A stretch of 64,000 bases of DNA from the NCBI GenBank assembly GCA_000447245.1, contig AUYT01000001.1:1730001-1794000 (forward strand), given 5' to 3'. Under the pieces are notes generated by a model, which saw nothing but the letters and a program-made list of their open reading frames with translations, was not told the origin of the DNA and searched no databases. Shown here in pieces: positions 33,740-43,217 of this stretch. A program made the position numbers and the translations under genes. This DNA comes from a candidate division Zixibacteria bacterium RBG-1 (GTDB lineage: Bacteria; Zixibacteria; MSB-5A5; DSPP01; RBG-1). How positions within the stretch are numbered: the first letter of the stretch is position 1; each line of letters starts with the position of its first letter.

Positions 33740-34276
33740 TTAAGCTGCGGTCTTGCCGGCTTTCTTTCTGACTTTCTCATCCTGATAGCGAATCCCTTTA
33801 CCTTTATAGGGCTCCGGAGGCCGCAAAGACCTGATTTTGGCTGCCACCTGTCCGACCAACTCTTTGTCTACCCCGGAGACGGCAATTTTGTTAGCCGCGG
33901 GAGCTTCTATTTTAATTCCTTCCGGCGGTGCCAGCAATATGGGATGGGAATACCCCAAAGCCAGCTGTAAATTCTTACCTACCACTTCGGCTTTGTAACC
34001 GACTCCCACAATTTCCAACGATTTGGAGAAGCCGACCGTGACTCCTTTGACCATGTTGGCAATTAAAGCCCGGGTCAGGCCGTGCAGGGATTTATAAAAT
34101 TTGTTGTCGGAAAATCTGGTTACCACAATTTTGCTGTCCTCCAAATCCACTCTCATAGAAGGGTGATAAGGTTTAGAAATACTTCCCTTGGGACCCTGGA
34201 TAGAAACTTTGTTTTTATCCAGATTAACTTTGACCCCTTCCGGAATAATTACCGGACTTTTACCTATTCTTGACAT
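33740..34276 (-). CDS. rplF: Ribosomal protein L6
   Basis: 178 residues with two related alpha/beta domains: MSRIGKSPVIIPEGV at the start and the signature PPEPYKGKGIRYQDE near the C-terminus. It sits near the factor-binding site of the 50S. It starts 3 bp after rpsH. Confidence 0.97.
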   Translation of the reverse strand: MSRIGKSPVIIPEGVKVNLDKNKVSIQGPKGSISKPYHPSMRVDLEDSKIVVTRFSDNKFYKSLHGLTRALIANMVKGVTVGFSKSLEIVGVGYKAEVVGKNLQLALGYSHPILLAPPEGIKIEAPAANKIAVSGVDKELVGQVAAKIRSLRPPEPYKGKGIRYQDEKVRKKAGKTAA

Positions 34277-34279
34277 ATT

Positions 34280-34681
34280 TTACCACACCTGACATAGGGC
34301 TTCTCCGCCGATTTTTTTCTCCCAGGCAGATTTATTATCCAACACTCCTTGGGAGGTGGAGATTATGGTTACTCCTAAGTTCTGGTTGATTCTTTTCAAA
34401 TCTTCCTGAGTGACATAGATTCGCAAACCCGGTTTGGAGATTCTTCTCAAACCGGAGATGGCTGATTTTTTGCCTATGGGATATTTCAGAAAAACTCGCA
34501 GCATATTCTGACGGTTATTGGGTACTTCCATAAAGCTGGCGATGAATTTATGGTCTTGCAGGATCTCGGCAATTTTCTTTTTCATTTTGCTGGATGGAAT
34601 ATCCACTTTTTTATGCCGGGCTTTGCTGGCATTCCGGATTCTTAACAGCATATCCGAAATTGGGTCATTTATATTACTCAT
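34280..34681 (-). CDS. rpsH: Ribosomal protein S8
   Basis: 133 residues: DPISDMLLRIRNASKARH at the N-terminus and ISTSQGVLDNKSAWEKKIGGEALCQVW at the C-terminus (signature spans two segments). S8 is the spc-operon repressor in E. coli, acting at the L5 start; I did not find an obvious S8-site mimic here, although the spacer between rplE and rpsN is unusual. Confidence 0.97.
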   Translation of the reverse strand: MSNINDPISDMLLRIRNASKARHKKVDIPSSKMKKKIAEILQDHKFIASFMEVPNNRQNMLRVFLKYPIGKKSAISGLRRISKPGLRIYVTQEDLKRINQNLGVTIISTSQGVLDNKSAWEKKIGGEALCQVW

Positions 34682-34762
34682 TTTTTTTCCTTGCCATTTT
34701 TGTTGAACTTACTGAACTGTTTATAATTAACTTTGTTAATGTTTTGGTGAAATCATAAAAGT

Positions 34763-34948
34763 TTACCAGCTGGCCTTAACCACTCCCGGGATATCCCCTT
34801 TCAAAGACAAAAGTCTAAAACAGATTCGGCATAGAGCGAATTTACGCAAATATCCCCGGGGCCTGCCGCAGCGGCGACAGCGGTTATGGGCCCTGACTTT
34901 GAATTTAGGTTTTCTTTTTGACTTTTCTATCATTGCCGTTCTGGCCAT
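34763..34948 (-). CDS. rpsN: Ribosomal protein S14, zinc (type Z) form
   Basis: 61 residues with zinc ligands C24, C27, C40 and C43 and the ending [11 protein letters not shown]. The short zinc form is the one expected from this operon position. TAAAGG, the Shine-Dalgarno candidate, is itself the start of a partial fifth copy of the upstream tandem repeat. Confidence 0.97.
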   Translation of the reverse strand: MARTAMIEKSKRKPKFKVRAHNRCRRCGRPRGYLRKFALCRICFRLLSLKGDIPGVVKASW

Positions 34949-34962
34949 ATTTTTTTCCTTTA

Positions 34963-35056
34963 TGTCGAGTTTTATCGAGACATTTATATCGAGCTTATCG
35001 AAACATTTATCTTGAGTTTATTCAGACATTTACCTCAAGTCTTATTAGTACCTTTA
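34963..35056 (-). repeat. Four degenerate 23-24-bp tandem repeats in the rplE-rpsN spacer
   Basis: Copies at 35056-35033, 35032-35010, 35009-34987 and 34986-34963 (minus strand) each begin TAAAKG and contain an AATAAR-CTYGA-like middle. The first copy begins with the rplE stop codon. Copies 2-4 each contain ATG, two sense codons, then TAA (ATGTCTGAATAA, ATGTTTCGATAA, ATGTCTCGATAA). The repeat start TAAAGG recurs as the rpsN Shine-Dalgarno. Confidence 0.75.
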
Positions 35057-35599
35057 ATTTTCCGACCTAAAAGGCATCCCCAGCGCTTTCAAAAGCTCCT
35101 GGGCCTCTTCGTCAGTTTTGGCTGTGGTTACGATAGTTATATTCATTCCCCTCAGTTTTTCTACTTTATCATAATTTACTTCCGGAAAGATAAGCTGCTC
35201 GGTTATTCCCAGAGTGTAATTTCCACGGCCGTCAAAACCTTTGGGAGAAATCCCTCTGAAATCTCGGATACGGGGAATGGCTATGTTAACTAAACGATCC
35301 AGAAATTCATACATCCTGTCTTTTCTTAAGGTAACCATGCAGGCAATCGGCATTCCGGCTCTGAGCTTAAAATTGGAAATCGATTTTTTAGCTCTTTTGA
35401 TAGCCGGTCTTTGACCGGTGATGGCGGCCAACTCCGCCACAGCTGAATCCATCATTTTGGCATTGGCAATGGCATCTCCTACACCTATATTTATGACAAC
35501 TTTTTCTACCCGGGGTGCCTGTGAAACCGATTTATAATTAAATCTTTTCTTTAAATTCGGTATTACTTCTTTAAAATATTTTTCTTTCAAGCGTGCCAT
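35054..35599 (-). CDS. rplE: Ribosomal protein L5
   Basis: 181 residues. [19 protein letters not shown] and the C-terminal [22 protein letters not shown] are typical. It binds 5S rRNA and contacts the P-site tRNA. It is adjacent to rplX with no spacing. Confidence 0.97.
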   Translation of the reverse strand: MARLKEKYFKEVIPNLKKRFNYKSVSQAPRVEKVVINIGVGDAIANAKMMDSAVAELAAITGQRPAIKRAKKSISNFKLRAGMPIACMVTLRKDRMYEFLDRLVNIAIPRIRDFRGISPKGFDGRGNYTLGITEQLIFPEVNYDKVEKLRGMNITIVTTAKTDEEAQELLKALGMPFRSEN

Positions 35600-35923
35600 T
35601 TATATTACCTCACCGCATCTGCGGCAAATTCTGATTTTAGTCGGCTTTCCGGTCCCCTCTTGGGTAATGACTTTATGTCCCACTTTGGTGGAAGCCGCAC
35701 ATTTGCTGCAGTAAACTAAGACATTAGAGATGTGCAAAGCGGCCTCTTTTTCCAAAATCCCACCCTTGGGATTCTTCTGAGTGCCCCGGGTGTGTCTTTT
35801 GATAAAATTAATCCCTTCCACTAAAATTTTATTTTTATCCGGGAAAACCATCAGAACCTTGCCGGTTTTTCCTTTATCATCACCGGACACAACCATCACG
35901 GTATCGTTTTTGCGAATCTTCAT
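35600..35923 (-). CDS. rplX: Ribosomal protein L24 with zinc-ribbon-like C-terminus
   Basis: 107 residues. A KOW motif (NDTVMVVSGDDKGKTGKVL) starts the protein; the C-terminal half holds four cysteines C72, C75, C100 and C103 arranged as two CxxC knuckles. Such a ribbon occurs in some bacterial L24 proteins but not in E. coli. It is an early assembly initiator of the 50S. Confidence 0.96.
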   Translation of the reverse strand: MKIRKNDTVMVVSGDDKGKTGKVLMVFPDKNKILVEGINFIKRHTRGTQKNPKGGILEKEAALHISNVLVYCSKCAASTKVGHKVITQEGTGKPTKIRICRRCGEVI

Positions 35924-35926
35924 ACT

Positions 35927-36295
35927 TTAGAGCACCTCCGGTGCCAGAGAAATTATTTTCATAAACTGTTTTTCTCGTAATTCACGTGCCACCGGTCCGA
36001 AAATCCTGGTTCCTCTGGGTTCACCCTGGTCGTTTAAAACCACTGCGGCGTTGTCGGAAAATCTGATGTAAGAGCCGTCTTTTCGTTTGGTTTCCCGGGT
36101 GGTACGGACCACTACTGCCTTACAAACATTACCCCTTTTAATCTCTGCGCCCGGGATAGCATCTCTTACGGTAGCCACTATGATATCCCCGATGCGGGCG
36201 TATCTTTTTCTGGTCCCTCCTAAAATTCTGAAACATCTGACTTTTCTGGCTCCGGAATTATCCGCCACGTTTAGAAGTGAATACTCTCTTATCAT
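35927..36295 (-). CDS. rplN: Ribosomal protein L14
   Basis: 122 residues: [22 protein letters not shown] split around the signature, and [24 protein letters not shown] at the end (two family blocks). It lies at the subunit interface where RsfS and IF6-type factors bind. It is 2 bp from rpsQ. Confidence 0.97.
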   Translation of the reverse strand: MIREYSLLNVADNSGARKVRCFRILGGTRKRYARIGDIIVATVRDAIPGAEIKRGNVCKAVVVRTTRETKRKDGSYIRFSDNAAVVLNDQGEPRGTRIFGPVARELREKQFMKIISLAPEVL

Positions 36296-36297
36296 AA

Positions 36298-36552
36298 TTA
36301 TTCACGAACCTTTTCTAAAATCTCCACCAGTCTCCAGCGTTTTAGTTTGGACAAGGGTCTGGTTTCCATAATTTTGACTAAATCTCCGGCTTTGGCTTCC
36401 TGTTTGGCGTCGTGGGCATAAAATTTGGAGGTTCTCTTGACGGTTTTGGAATATTCCGGATGCCGGAAAGTCCGCTCCACCCCGACCACTATAGTTTTCT
36501 GCATCTTGTCAGATAAAACTTTTCCGATTCTTACTTTTCTCTGTCCCCGCAT
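36298..36552 (-). CDS. rpsQ: Ribosomal protein S17
   Basis: 84 residues, OB fold: [19 protein letters not shown] and [18 protein letters not shown], with the signature [18 protein letters not shown]. It is a primary 16S rRNA binder. It is packed 3 bp after rpmC. Confidence 0.97.
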   Translation of the reverse strand: MRGQRKVRIGKVLSDKMQKTIVVGVERTFRHPEYSKTVKRTSKFYAHDAKQEAKAGDLVKIMETRPLSKLKRWRLVEILEKVRE

Positions 36553-36555
36553 ATT

Positions 36556-36810
36556 TTATTCCTTTTTGTCTGAAGAAGACATGGTCTTCTTGCCTTCCGA
36601 TTCTCCCGCCAGTCTTCGGATTCCTTTTTCATCTTCGTTTAGAATGGTGTTGATTCTGGCTATATCCCTTTTCAGATTTCTCAGTTTCAGGGGATTTTCC
36701 AGCTGTTTGGTCATCTTTCTCAATTTTAGATTGAAAAGCTCTTCTTCTAAATCATGTTTTTTTTGCAGTAACTCCTCTTTGGTATAATCCCGCAGTTGAA
36801 ATATTTTCAT
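36556..36810 (-). CDS. rpmC: Ribosomal protein L29
   Basis: 84 residues. Two-helix hairpin with [20 protein letters not shown] and [14 protein letters not shown]; the last ~17 residues are a charged, Ser/Lys-rich tail beyond the usual end. It lies at the exit tunnel near the trigger factor and SRP docking site. Confidence 0.95.
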   Translation of the reverse strand: MKIFQLRDYTKEELLQKKHDLEEELFNLKLRKMTKQLENPLKLRNLKRDIARINTILNEDEKGIRRLAGESEGKKTMSSSDKKE

Positions 36811-36811
36811 T

Positions 36812-37237
36812 TTATTTTACCCCGGCCATTTCGGTTCTGGATACATATAATGTTTTGATAGGTAATTTATGGGCGGCCAGCCTCATGGCTTTTTGGGCAA
36901 TCTCCGGAGTTACTCCTTCCAGCTCAAATAGGACTCGGCCGGGCTTAACTACCGCCACCCAGAATTCCGGATTGCCTTTTCCCTTTCCCATTCTGGTTTC
37001 AGCCGGTTTTTTGGTGACCGGTTTGTCCGGAAAAACTCTGATCCAGACCTTGCCTCCTCTTTTGATAAAACGGGTTAGAGCGATTCGGGCCGCTTCTATC
37101 TGTTTATTGGTCATCCAGCAGGGTTCCAGAGCTTTCAGACCGTACTCACCGAAGCTGATTTCCGAACCCCGGTAAGCTTTCCCGCTCATCCGGCCTCTTT
37201 GCTGTTTTCTGTATTTTACTCTTTTGGGCATCAACAT
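36812..37237 (-). CDS. rplP: Ribosomal protein L16
   Basis: 141 residues: [19 protein letters not shown] at the N-terminus, [19 protein letters not shown] and the end of the core AAHKLPIKT. It organises the A-site region of the 50S. It begins 5 bp after rpsC. Confidence 0.97.
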   Translation of the reverse strand: MLMPKRVKYRKQQRGRMSGKAYRGSEISFGEYGLKALEPCWMTNKQIEAARIALTRFIKRGGKVWIRVFPDKPVTKKPAETRMGKGKGNPEFWVAVVKPGRVLFELEGVTPEIAQKAMRLAAHKLPIKTLYVSRTEMAGVK

Positions 37238-37242
37238 GACAA

Positions 37243-38031
37243 TTACTCCTGGACTTTCGGCTTAGATTCTGAGGAAGGCCGGCTCCGGTCGGGCCTTCTC
37301 CTCGGCCCCTGGTTCCTGCCTCGGTCAGAGGAGCTTCTTGACTCCGGTCTTCTTTCTTCCCGGCTTCTTTCAAAAGTAGGGATTTCTGCTCTGATACCGG
37401 CATCCGGACCCAAAACTTCCCCTTTGCAAATCCAGGCCTTCACTCCGATACAGCCGTAGGTAGTAAAAGCGGTAGCAGTGGCATAATCAATATCTGCTCG
37501 GAGAGTATGCAGGGGAACTTTTCCATCCATATACTGCTCGGAGCGGGCGATTTCAGCCCCGGCCAATCGTCCTCCGCACATAATCTTAACCCCCTCGGCA
37601 CCGGCTTTTTTGGCTTGGTTAATGGCTTTCTTCATGGCCCGGCGATAGGAAACTCTTCCTTCCAATTGCTTGGCTATGCTTTGAGCCACTAAGCTGGCAG
37701 ACAGTTCCGGTTTTTTGACTTCAATAATATTGACGGTCATATCTTTTTTGGTCAGATGCTGCAGTTCTTCTTTGAGTTTGTCTACTTCCGCACCTTTTCT
37801 GCCAATCACAATCCCCGGACGGGCAGTGTGAATATCCAGGGTAATCTTTTGGGGAGTGCGGACAATTTCAATCAGGGCAATGCCAGCATTTTCCAGTCTT
37901 TTTTCAGTATACTTTCTGATGATTAGGTCTTCATTCAAAAAATCCGCAAAATTTTTGGTGGCAAACCACCTGGAATTCCAGGTTTTAATAATGCCTAATC
38001 TCAAACCCACCGGATTGGTCTTCTGTCCCAA
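37243..38031 (-). CDS. rpsC: Ribosomal protein S3 with Arg/Ser-rich tail
   Basis: 262 residues. The KH domain region includes [20 protein letters not shown], and the C-terminal domain contains [19 protein letters not shown]. After ~residue 215 comes a 45-residue Arg/Ser/Glu/Pro-rich tail ([16 protein letters not shown]...), probably disordered. S3 lines the mRNA entry channel, so the tail would sit near incoming mRNA. Confidence 0.96.
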   Translation of the reverse strand: MGQKTNPVGLRLGIIKTWNSRWFATKNFADFLNEDLIIRKYTEKRLENAGIALIEIVRTPQKITLDIHTARPGIVIGRKGAEVDKLKEELQHLTKKDMTVNIIEVKKPELSASLVAQSIAKQLEGRVSYRRAMKKAINQAKKAGAEGVKIMCGGRLAGAEIARSEQYMDGKVPLHTLRADIDYATATAFTTYGCIGVKAWICKGEVLGPDAGIRAEIPTFERSREERRPESRSSSDRGRNQGPRRRPDRSRPSSESKPKVQE

Positions 38032-38032
38032 A

Positions 38033-38485
38033 TTATCCTGCCTTCTTGGTTACTTTTTTGGTTTTCGGTTTAGCGGCCCTTTTAGGTGTTTTGGCTTTTT
38101 CAGCCTGTTTTTGTAATTCCTGTTCTCTGGTTTTTAATTTTTCCGGAGTTTCAGCTACGGTTACGGTGATATGGGCGGTTCTTTTTCTGATTCTATAAGC
38201 TCTTCCCATTCCCACCGCCCTGATTCTTTTCAAAGTGGGACCACCGTTGACATAAATCTCTTTGACAAACAAATCTTCGGCTTTCAGTTTAGCTGTTCCC
38301 TCCAGATTCAAAGCATTGGCCGTCGCTGAATTAATGGTTTTCTCCAGAGGGACCGCCGCATATTTGGGGGTGAAGTGTAAAATCTGGAGCGCTTCCGGTA
38401 CTTTTCTTCCCCGCACTAAATCGGCAACTCTTCTGAGCTTGCGGTCTGACATTCTGACAAATCTGGCTACGGCTTTGGCTTGCAT
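38033..38485 (-). CDS. rplV: Ribosomal protein L22 with basic tail
   Basis: 150 residues; core ~1-112 (QAKAVARFVRMSDRKLRRVADLVRG split at the start; RAYRIRKRTAHITVTV at the tunnel hairpin end), followed by a ~38-residue Lys/Ala-rich tail. Its beta-hairpin lines the exit tunnel. It starts 1 bp before rpsC begins. Confidence 0.96.
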   Translation of the reverse strand: MQAKAVARFVRMSDRKLRRVADLVRGRKVPEALQILHFTPKYAAVPLEKTINSATANALNLEGTAKLKAEDLFVKEIYVNGGPTLKRIRAVGMGRAYRIRKRTAHITVTVAETPEKLKTREQELQKQAEKAKTPKRAAKPKTKKVTKKAG

Positions 38486-38556
38486 TTTATTTTTGGTTAT
38501 GTTTTTAAATTTTTCTATGGCTACGCCATACTGTAAGTAAATGGTTTCTAAAAGCT

Positions 38557-38847
38557 TTACTGTTTAATGGCAACCGCCCTCTCGGTGATTCTTCCGGAGT
38601 GCTGCCTGAAAGTTCGGGTAGGAGAAAACTCTCCTAACTTGTGCCCCACCATATTCTCGGTCATGAATACCGGCAAGAACTTATTCCCGTTATGAATCGC
38701 CAGAGTATGACCCACAAATTCCGGGGTTATGGTTGAACGACGCGACCAGGTTTTGATGACCTTTTTTTCTCTGGTTTCATTCATCTTTTGAATTTTGCTC
38801 ATCAGATGCTGGTCTACAAAAGGACCCTTTTTAAGTGATCTGGGCAT
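38557..38847 (-). CDS. rpsS: Ribosomal protein S19
   Basis: 96 residues: [38 protein letters not shown] and the signature [16 protein letters not shown]. It lies in the 30S head by the A-site finger. Confidence 0.97.
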   Translation of the reverse strand: MPRSLKKGPFVDQHLMSKIQKMNETREKKVIKTWSRRSTITPEFVGHTLAIHNGNKFLPVFMTENMVGHKLGEFSPTRTFRQHSGRITERAVAIKQ

Positions 38848-38931
38848 TTTTAATCAGCTCTTTACAGGTTTTAATTTTTACTTTTCAAGTTTACGGTTTG
38901 TTTAGCTTTGTTTTATCAATTTTTCAGAAAT

Positions 38932-39753
38932 TTACTTCCTTCTTTTAACGATATATTTATCAGAAGGCTTGCTCTTTCTGGTTTTTAAACCTTTGCTTTT
39001 TAATCCCCAGGGAGAACAGGGATGACGGCCACCGGAGGATTTACCTTCTCCTCCTCCCATAGGGTGGTCCACCGGATTTTTAGCTACCCCTCGGTTGCGG
39101 GGACGATAACCCAACCATCTGGTCACACCGGCTTTGCCGTATGAAATGTTTTCGTGGTCTAGGTTACCTAATTGACCCAGAGTAGCGTAGCCGTCTAATC
39201 TGACTAAACGAATTTCTCCGGAAGGGAGCTTGATATGAGCATAATCCCCTTCCTTGGCAGCCAGGATGGCGTAAGTCCCGGCACCCCGGGCAATCTGACC
39301 CCCTTTCCCTTTTCTTAATTCAACGTTGTGAACAAACGAACCTAAGGGGATTTTGGCTAAGGGTAAACTGTTTCCGATTTTGATTTCGGCTTCTTCTCCC
39401 GACATCAGGGTTTCGCCCACTTTTAATCCGTCCGGCGCTAAAATATATCTTTTTTCTCCGTCTATGTAATGCAGGAGGGCAATTCGGGCAGAGCGGTTGG
39501 GGTCATATTCGATGGCCACGACTTTGGCGGGGACGTTCAATTTCTCCCGCTTGAAATCGATAATTCTTAAGAATCTTTTATGTCCGCCGCCGATATAGCG
39601 GGCGGTTATCCGTCCGTTATTGTTTCTGCCTCCGGATTTTCTCAAAGGGATGATTAGAGATTTCTCCGGCTTGCTTTTGGTTATCTCCGCAAAATCAGAG
39701 ACCGTTCTCCATCTTATACCTGAGGTTGTGGGTTTAAAACTTTTTATTCCCAT
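38932..39753 (-). CDS. rplB: Ribosomal protein L2
   Basis: 273 residues: [18 protein letters not shown], the central [16 protein letters not shown], and [19 protein letters not shown] near the C-terminus with the conserved His (HPMGGGEG). L2 is required for subunit association and the peptidyl transferase centre. Confidence 0.97.
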   Translation of the reverse strand: MGIKSFKPTTSGIRWRTVSDFAEITKSKPEKSLIIPLRKSGGRNNNGRITARYIGGGHKRFLRIIDFKREKLNVPAKVVAIEYDPNRSARIALLHYIDGEKRYILAPDGLKVGETLMSGEEAEIKIGNSLPLAKIPLGSFVHNVELRKGKGGQIARGAGTYAILAAKEGDYAHIKLPSGEIRLVRLDGYATLGQLGNLDHENISYGKAGVTRWLGYRPRNRGVAKNPVDHPMGGGEGKSSGGRHPCSPWGLKSKGLKTRKSKPSDKYIVKRRK

Positions 39754-39755
39754 AT

Positions 39756-40049
39756 TTATACCGCCTCAAATATTTCTATGTTGTTATCTTTTTCCAGTCG
39801 CACGATGGCTTTCTTCCAATCCGGCTTGGGCCCTTCCAGTCCGAAACGGACTTTTTTGATTTTGCCGTGATTGATCATGGTTCTGACATCTTTGACTTTC
39901 ACTTTGAACAAGCTTTCTATGGCTTTTTTGATTTCAATTTTGTTGGCGCCTTTATCCACCACAAAAATATATTTATTTTCTTTTTCTTTCAGAAGGCTGC
40001 CTTTTTCTGACAGCAAAGCTTTTTTGATTATCAGACGGGGGTCTTTCAT
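39756..40049 (-). CDS. rplW: Ribosomal protein L23
   Basis: 97 residues: [36 protein letters not shown] and [20 protein letters not shown]. It is a docking site for trigger factor and SRP at the tunnel exit. It overlaps rplD by 4 bp. Confidence 0.96.
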   Translation of the reverse strand: MKDPRLIIKKALLSEKGSLLKEKENKYIFVVDKGANKIEIKKAIESLFKVKVKDVRTMINHGKIKKVRFGLEGPKPDWKKAIVRLEKDNNIEIFEAV

Positions 40050-40675
40050 CCGGCTAAGGCCTCCTCCAAACTCTCCCAGGCATTTTTTGTTAAAAGAAGA
40101 TAATCGGAATTTAATATCTCATAGGCATTGACCAAATTGGCTCGCTTATAGGTCAATTTGGCAATGTTGCGGAAAGATCTATGCAGGTTCTTGTTTTTTC
40201 CCTCAACCAAAAAAAGTATTTTGTGGTCTCTTATTCCTAACTTATCTAAAATGGAAACCGCGCTATTGGTCTTAGGTGTTTCAAAATTGAGCTCTTCTAT
40301 TATTTTTATTCTATTTTCCTGGGCTTTGTCCGCTAAAGCGGATTTTAAAGCCAAAAGTTTTATCTTGCGGGGTAAGCTGACCGAGAATTCCCGCGGATGT
40401 GGTCCGTGGGCCCTTCCGCCCCCCACCCAGATGGGTGAGGTATTGGAACCGGCTCTGGCTCTGCCGGTTCCCTTTTGTCTCCAGGGTTTGTGCCCACCTC
40501 CGGTCATGGTGGCTCTGGTCTTGGTAGCAGCAGTTCCCTGTCTTTGGTTGGTCAGATAAGCTTTTACGTACTGATGCACCACCAGAGGATTGGGCTTAAT
40601 CCCGAAAATTTCTTTTTTCAGATTCACCTTGGAAATTTCTTTCCCTTCCGGATTATATATGACTGCCTGTGACAT
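40046..40675 (-). CDS. rplD: Ribosomal protein L4
   Basis: 209 residues with the extended loop KPWRQKGTGRARAGSNTSPI-WVGGG that reaches the exit tunnel, and C-terminal globular segments NLVNAYEILNSDYLLLTKNAW. In E. coli, L4 represses the S10 operon; a matching leader is not evident here. Confidence 0.97.
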   Translation of the reverse strand: MSQAVIYNPEGKEISKVNLKKEIFGIKPNPLVVHQYVKAYLTNQRQGTAATKTRATMTGGGHKPWRQKGTGRARAGSNTSPIWVGGGRAHGPHPREFSVSLPRKIKLLALKSALADKAQENRIKIIEELNFETPKTNSAVSILDKLGIRDHKILFLVEGKNKNLHRSFRNIAKLTYKRANLVNAYEILNSDYLLLTKNAWESLEEALAG

Positions 40676-40683
40676 AATTTTAA

Positions 40684-41322
40684 TTATAAAGTTCGGGTTT
40701 TAATTTTTTTGACGGTTACCAAAGAATTTTTCTTCCCCGGGACCGCACCTTTAATCAGTAGAAGATTCTTTTGCACATCCACATCCACTATTTGTAAATT
40801 CTTTGTGGTGACTTGCTCTCCTCCCATTCTTCCGGCCATCTTTTGGCCTTTCCAGGTATGGGAAGGAAAAGAGCTGCCCCCGATGGAGCCGGGAGCTCTT
40901 AGCCGGTCTGATTGTCCGTGAGATTTGGGACCGCCGGCAAAATGATGCCTTCTGACTCCTCCTTGGAATCCGTGCCCCTTGGAGATTCCGATTATATCTA
41001 CCTTTTCACCGGGATGGAAGATGTCCACTTTCACCTCTTGGCCGACCTGAATCTTATCATCAATCACCGCTTTTACTTCTCGTAAAAACCTTTTGGGTTC
41101 GACCTTGGCTTTTTCAAAATGTCCCAGCATCGCTTTGGTAACTAATTTTTTTTTCTTGGCTCCAAAACCTATCTGAATTGCCTGATAACCGTTTTTTTCT
41201 TTTGTTATCACCTGCACTATGGGACAGGGACCGGCTTCAATGACGGTCACCGGGACTATATCCCCGTTGGTGTCAAAAATTTTGGTCATTCCAACTTTTC
41301 TGCCTATAATTCCTGTAATCAA
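40684..41322 (-). CDS. rplC: Ribosomal protein L3
   Basis: 212 residues from a TTG at 41322 ([16 protein letters not shown], the normal L3 start), with GGAGG at 41332-41328 five bases upstream. An in-frame TTG at 41334 would add MEDG but lies next to that Shine-Dalgarno, so I reject it. The TTG overlaps the TGA of the preceding unknown gene (TTGA), implying coupled translation. Core motifs include GISKGHGFQGGVRRHHFAGG (written to 20 residues) and MAGRMGGEQVTTKNL. Confidence 0.95.
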   Translation of the reverse strand: MITGIIGRKVGMTKIFDTNGDIVPVTVIEAGPCPIVQVITKEKNGYQAIQIGFGAKKKKLVTKAMLGHFEKAKVEPKRFLREVKAVIDDKIQVGQEVKVDIFHPGEKVDIIGISKGHGFQGGVRRHHFAGGPKSHGQSDRLRAPGSIGGSSFPSHTWKGQKMAGRMGGEQVTTKNLQIVDVDVQKNLLLIKGAVPGKKNSLVTVKKIKTRTL

Positions 41323-41609
41323 CCCGTCCTCCAAAATACACCTTTCTTAAAAGCATGTAACACCGCCTGCAGTTTACCCTTTAAAACCCGGCCGATGTCG
41401 TCTGAAAACCCTCTTTCCTGCAAAAAATTTACCAGTTCATCATAGCCGGAAAGTCTGGGCTTTCTGGCGATAAGGTATAAAATTTCCCGTTCCTTCATGG
41501 ACAAAGCCAGACTGAAACCGTCAATAGTCAATATGTAGGTATTATCACTTTCCGCATACACTGTTGTAAAGCCTTTGTAAAACCTTGTTGCAAAACCTTG
41601 TTTTTTCAT
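41319..41609 (-). CDS. Unknown 96-residue protein inserted between rpsJ and rplC
   Basis: Not recognised. The ORF begins with an ATG overlapping the rpsJ stop by 4 bp and ends with a TGA overlapping the rplC start, so it is built into the S10 operon's translation. Residues ~1-30 are beta-like ([20 protein letters not shown]). Residues ~33-90 could form a winged helix: [20 protein letters not shown], then [14 protein letters not shown] and [15 protein letters not shown], a pattern loosely like OmpR-type output domains, without clear similarity. rpsJ and rplC are normally adjacent in bacteria. Its location predicts high expression and perhaps a ribosome- or operon-linked regulatory role; both are inference. 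Confidence 0.8.
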   Translation of the reverse strand: MKKQGFATRFYKGFTTVYAESDNTYILTIDGFSLALSMKEREILYLIARKPRLSGYDELVNFLQERGFSDDIGRVLKGKLQAVLHAFKKGVFWRTG

Positions 41610-41914
41610 ACTTTAATCTCCACATCCACTCCGCCGGGCAGGTCTAATCTCATCAGAGCATCCACGGTCTGGGGGGTGGACTCTAAAATGTCAATCAAGC
41701 GCTTGTGCACCCTCATTTCAAATTGCTCCCGGGATTTCTTGTCCGTATTGGTGGAACGCTGGACTGTGTAAACTGACCTCTCGGTGGGCAAAGGAACAGG
41801 TCCTGAGACCCTGGCTCCGGTTCTCAGAGCCGTTCTGACAATCTCCTTGGTGGACTTATCCAAAGAAAGATGGTCGTAAGCCTTTAACTTTATCCTGATT
41901 TTCTGTCCTTCCAT
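41606..41914 (-). CDS. rpsJ: Ribosomal protein S10 / NusE
   Basis: 102 residues: [34 protein letters not shown] and [20 protein letters not shown]. It is part of the 30S head and also the NusB partner in antitermination. Preceded by a 64-bp spacer after tuf with no clear promoter, so it probably shares the str transcript. Confidence 0.97.
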   Translation of the reverse strand: MEGQKIRIKLKAYDHLSLDKSTKEIVRTALRTGARVSGPVPLPTERSVYTVQRSTNTDKKSREQFEMRVHKRLIDILESTPQTVDALMRLDLPGGVDVEIKV

Positions 41915-41978
41915 AATCCTATATTTTAAATGAGCAAGTTGTTTTTTTTAATCCTAATCTTACATTTTTTAGTAATAT

Positions 41979-43187
41979 TTACTGTATAATTTGAGTTACC
42001 ACGCCTGCTCCTACGGTTCTGCCCCCTTCTCTTATGGCGAATCTCAACTCCTTCTCCATGGCTATGGGGACTATCAGCTCCACCTCGGTAGTAACATTAT
42101 CCCCGGGCATCACCATCTCCACTCCCTGCGGCAGCTGCACCACCCCGGTCACATCCGTGGTCCGGAAGTAAAACTGGGGTCGGTAACCGTTGAAAAAGGG
42201 TGTGTGCCGGCCTCCCTCCTCCTTGGTCAACACATACACCTCCCCTTTAAACTTGGTATGCGGAGTGATACTCCCCGGAGCTGCTACCACCATCCCTCGC
42301 TCCAGCTCATCTTTCTCTATCCCTCTTAACAATAATCCTATATTATCCCCGGCCTCAGCTCTATCCAATAGCTTCCGGAACATCTCTACTCCGGTCACCA
42401 CCGTCTTCTTGGTCTCTCTTAAACCTACACGCTCCACCTCCTCGCCTACCTTCACCACTCCACGTTCTACTCTGCCGGTCCCTACGGTTCCTCTTCCGGT
42501 TATACTAAACACATCCTCCACCGGCATCAAAAAGGGCTTGTCTGTATCTCGCTTGGGAGTCGGCACATAACTATCCACCGCCTCCATCAACTCATAGATA
42601 CACTTAAAGGCAGGGTCATCCGGCTTAGCATGGGGGTCGGCTCCGGCCTTCATAGCCGTCAAGGCTGAACCCTTCACCACCGGTATCTTATCCCCGGGAA
42701 AGCCGTACTTCTTCAACAAGTCTCTGACCTCTAACTCCACCAAATCCAACAACTCCTTATCCTCCACCATATCCACCTTGTTCAAAAATACCACGATATA
42801 TGGCACTCCTACCTGACGGGCCAAAAGTATATGCTCTCGGGTCTGCGGCATAGGACCGTCTGCGGCTGACACTACCAATATGGCTCCATCCATCTGGGCT
42901 GCTCCGGTTATCATGTTCTTCACGTAATCGGCGTGTCCCGGACAGTCCACATGCGCATAATGTCTTTTATCCGTCTCATATTCCACGTGGGCCGTGGCTA
43001 TGGTGATCCCTCTCTCTCTTTCCTCCGGCGCGTTATCTATGCTGTCAAAAGTCCTTACCTGGGCTAATCCCTTCCGGCTCAAAACCATGGTTATGGCCGC
43101 CGTCAAGGTAGTCTTCCCATGATCCACGTGTCCTATGGTCCCCACGTTCACATGCGGCTTGGTCCGCTCAAATCTAGGCTTAGACAT
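41979..43187 (-). CDS. tuf: Elongation factor Tu (copy downstream of fusA)
   Basis: 402 residues. G1 GHVDHGKT, G3 DCPGHADY, G4 NKVDM and the beta-barrel domains are complete. It delivers aminoacyl-tRNA to the A site. The coding sequence matches the other copy (58779-59987) from the ATG to the last codons; only a silent Ile codon and the final residue differ (Gln here, Ala there). Flanking sequences are unrelated. Confidence 0.98.
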   Translation of the reverse strand: MSKPRFERTKPHVNVGTIGHVDHGKTTLTAAITMVLSRKGLAQVRTFDSIDNAPEERERGITIATAHVEYETDKRHYAHVDCPGHADYVKNMITGAAQMDGAILVVSAADGPMPQTREHILLARQVGVPYIVVFLNKVDMVEDKELLDLVELEVRDLLKKYGFPGDKIPVVKGSALTAMKAGADPHAKPDDPAFKCIYELMEAVDSYVPTPKRDTDKPFLMPVEDVFSITGRGTVGTGRVERGVVKVGEEVERVGLRETKKTVVTGVEMFRKLLDRAEAGDNIGLLLRGIEKDELERGMVVAAPGSITPHTKFKGEVYVLTKEEGGRHTPFFNGYRPQFYFRTTDVTGVVQLPQGVEMVMPGDNVTTEVELIVPIAMEKELRFAIREGGRTVGAGVVTQIIQ

Positions 43188-43217
43188 AATCTCTCCTTTA
43201 ACTTACTTTAATCCTTT

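Noticed and set aside
42190-42570. 126-codon plus-strand ORF, duplicated at 58990-59370
   Set aside because: It is antisense to both tuf genes; its duplication merely reflects the tuf copies.
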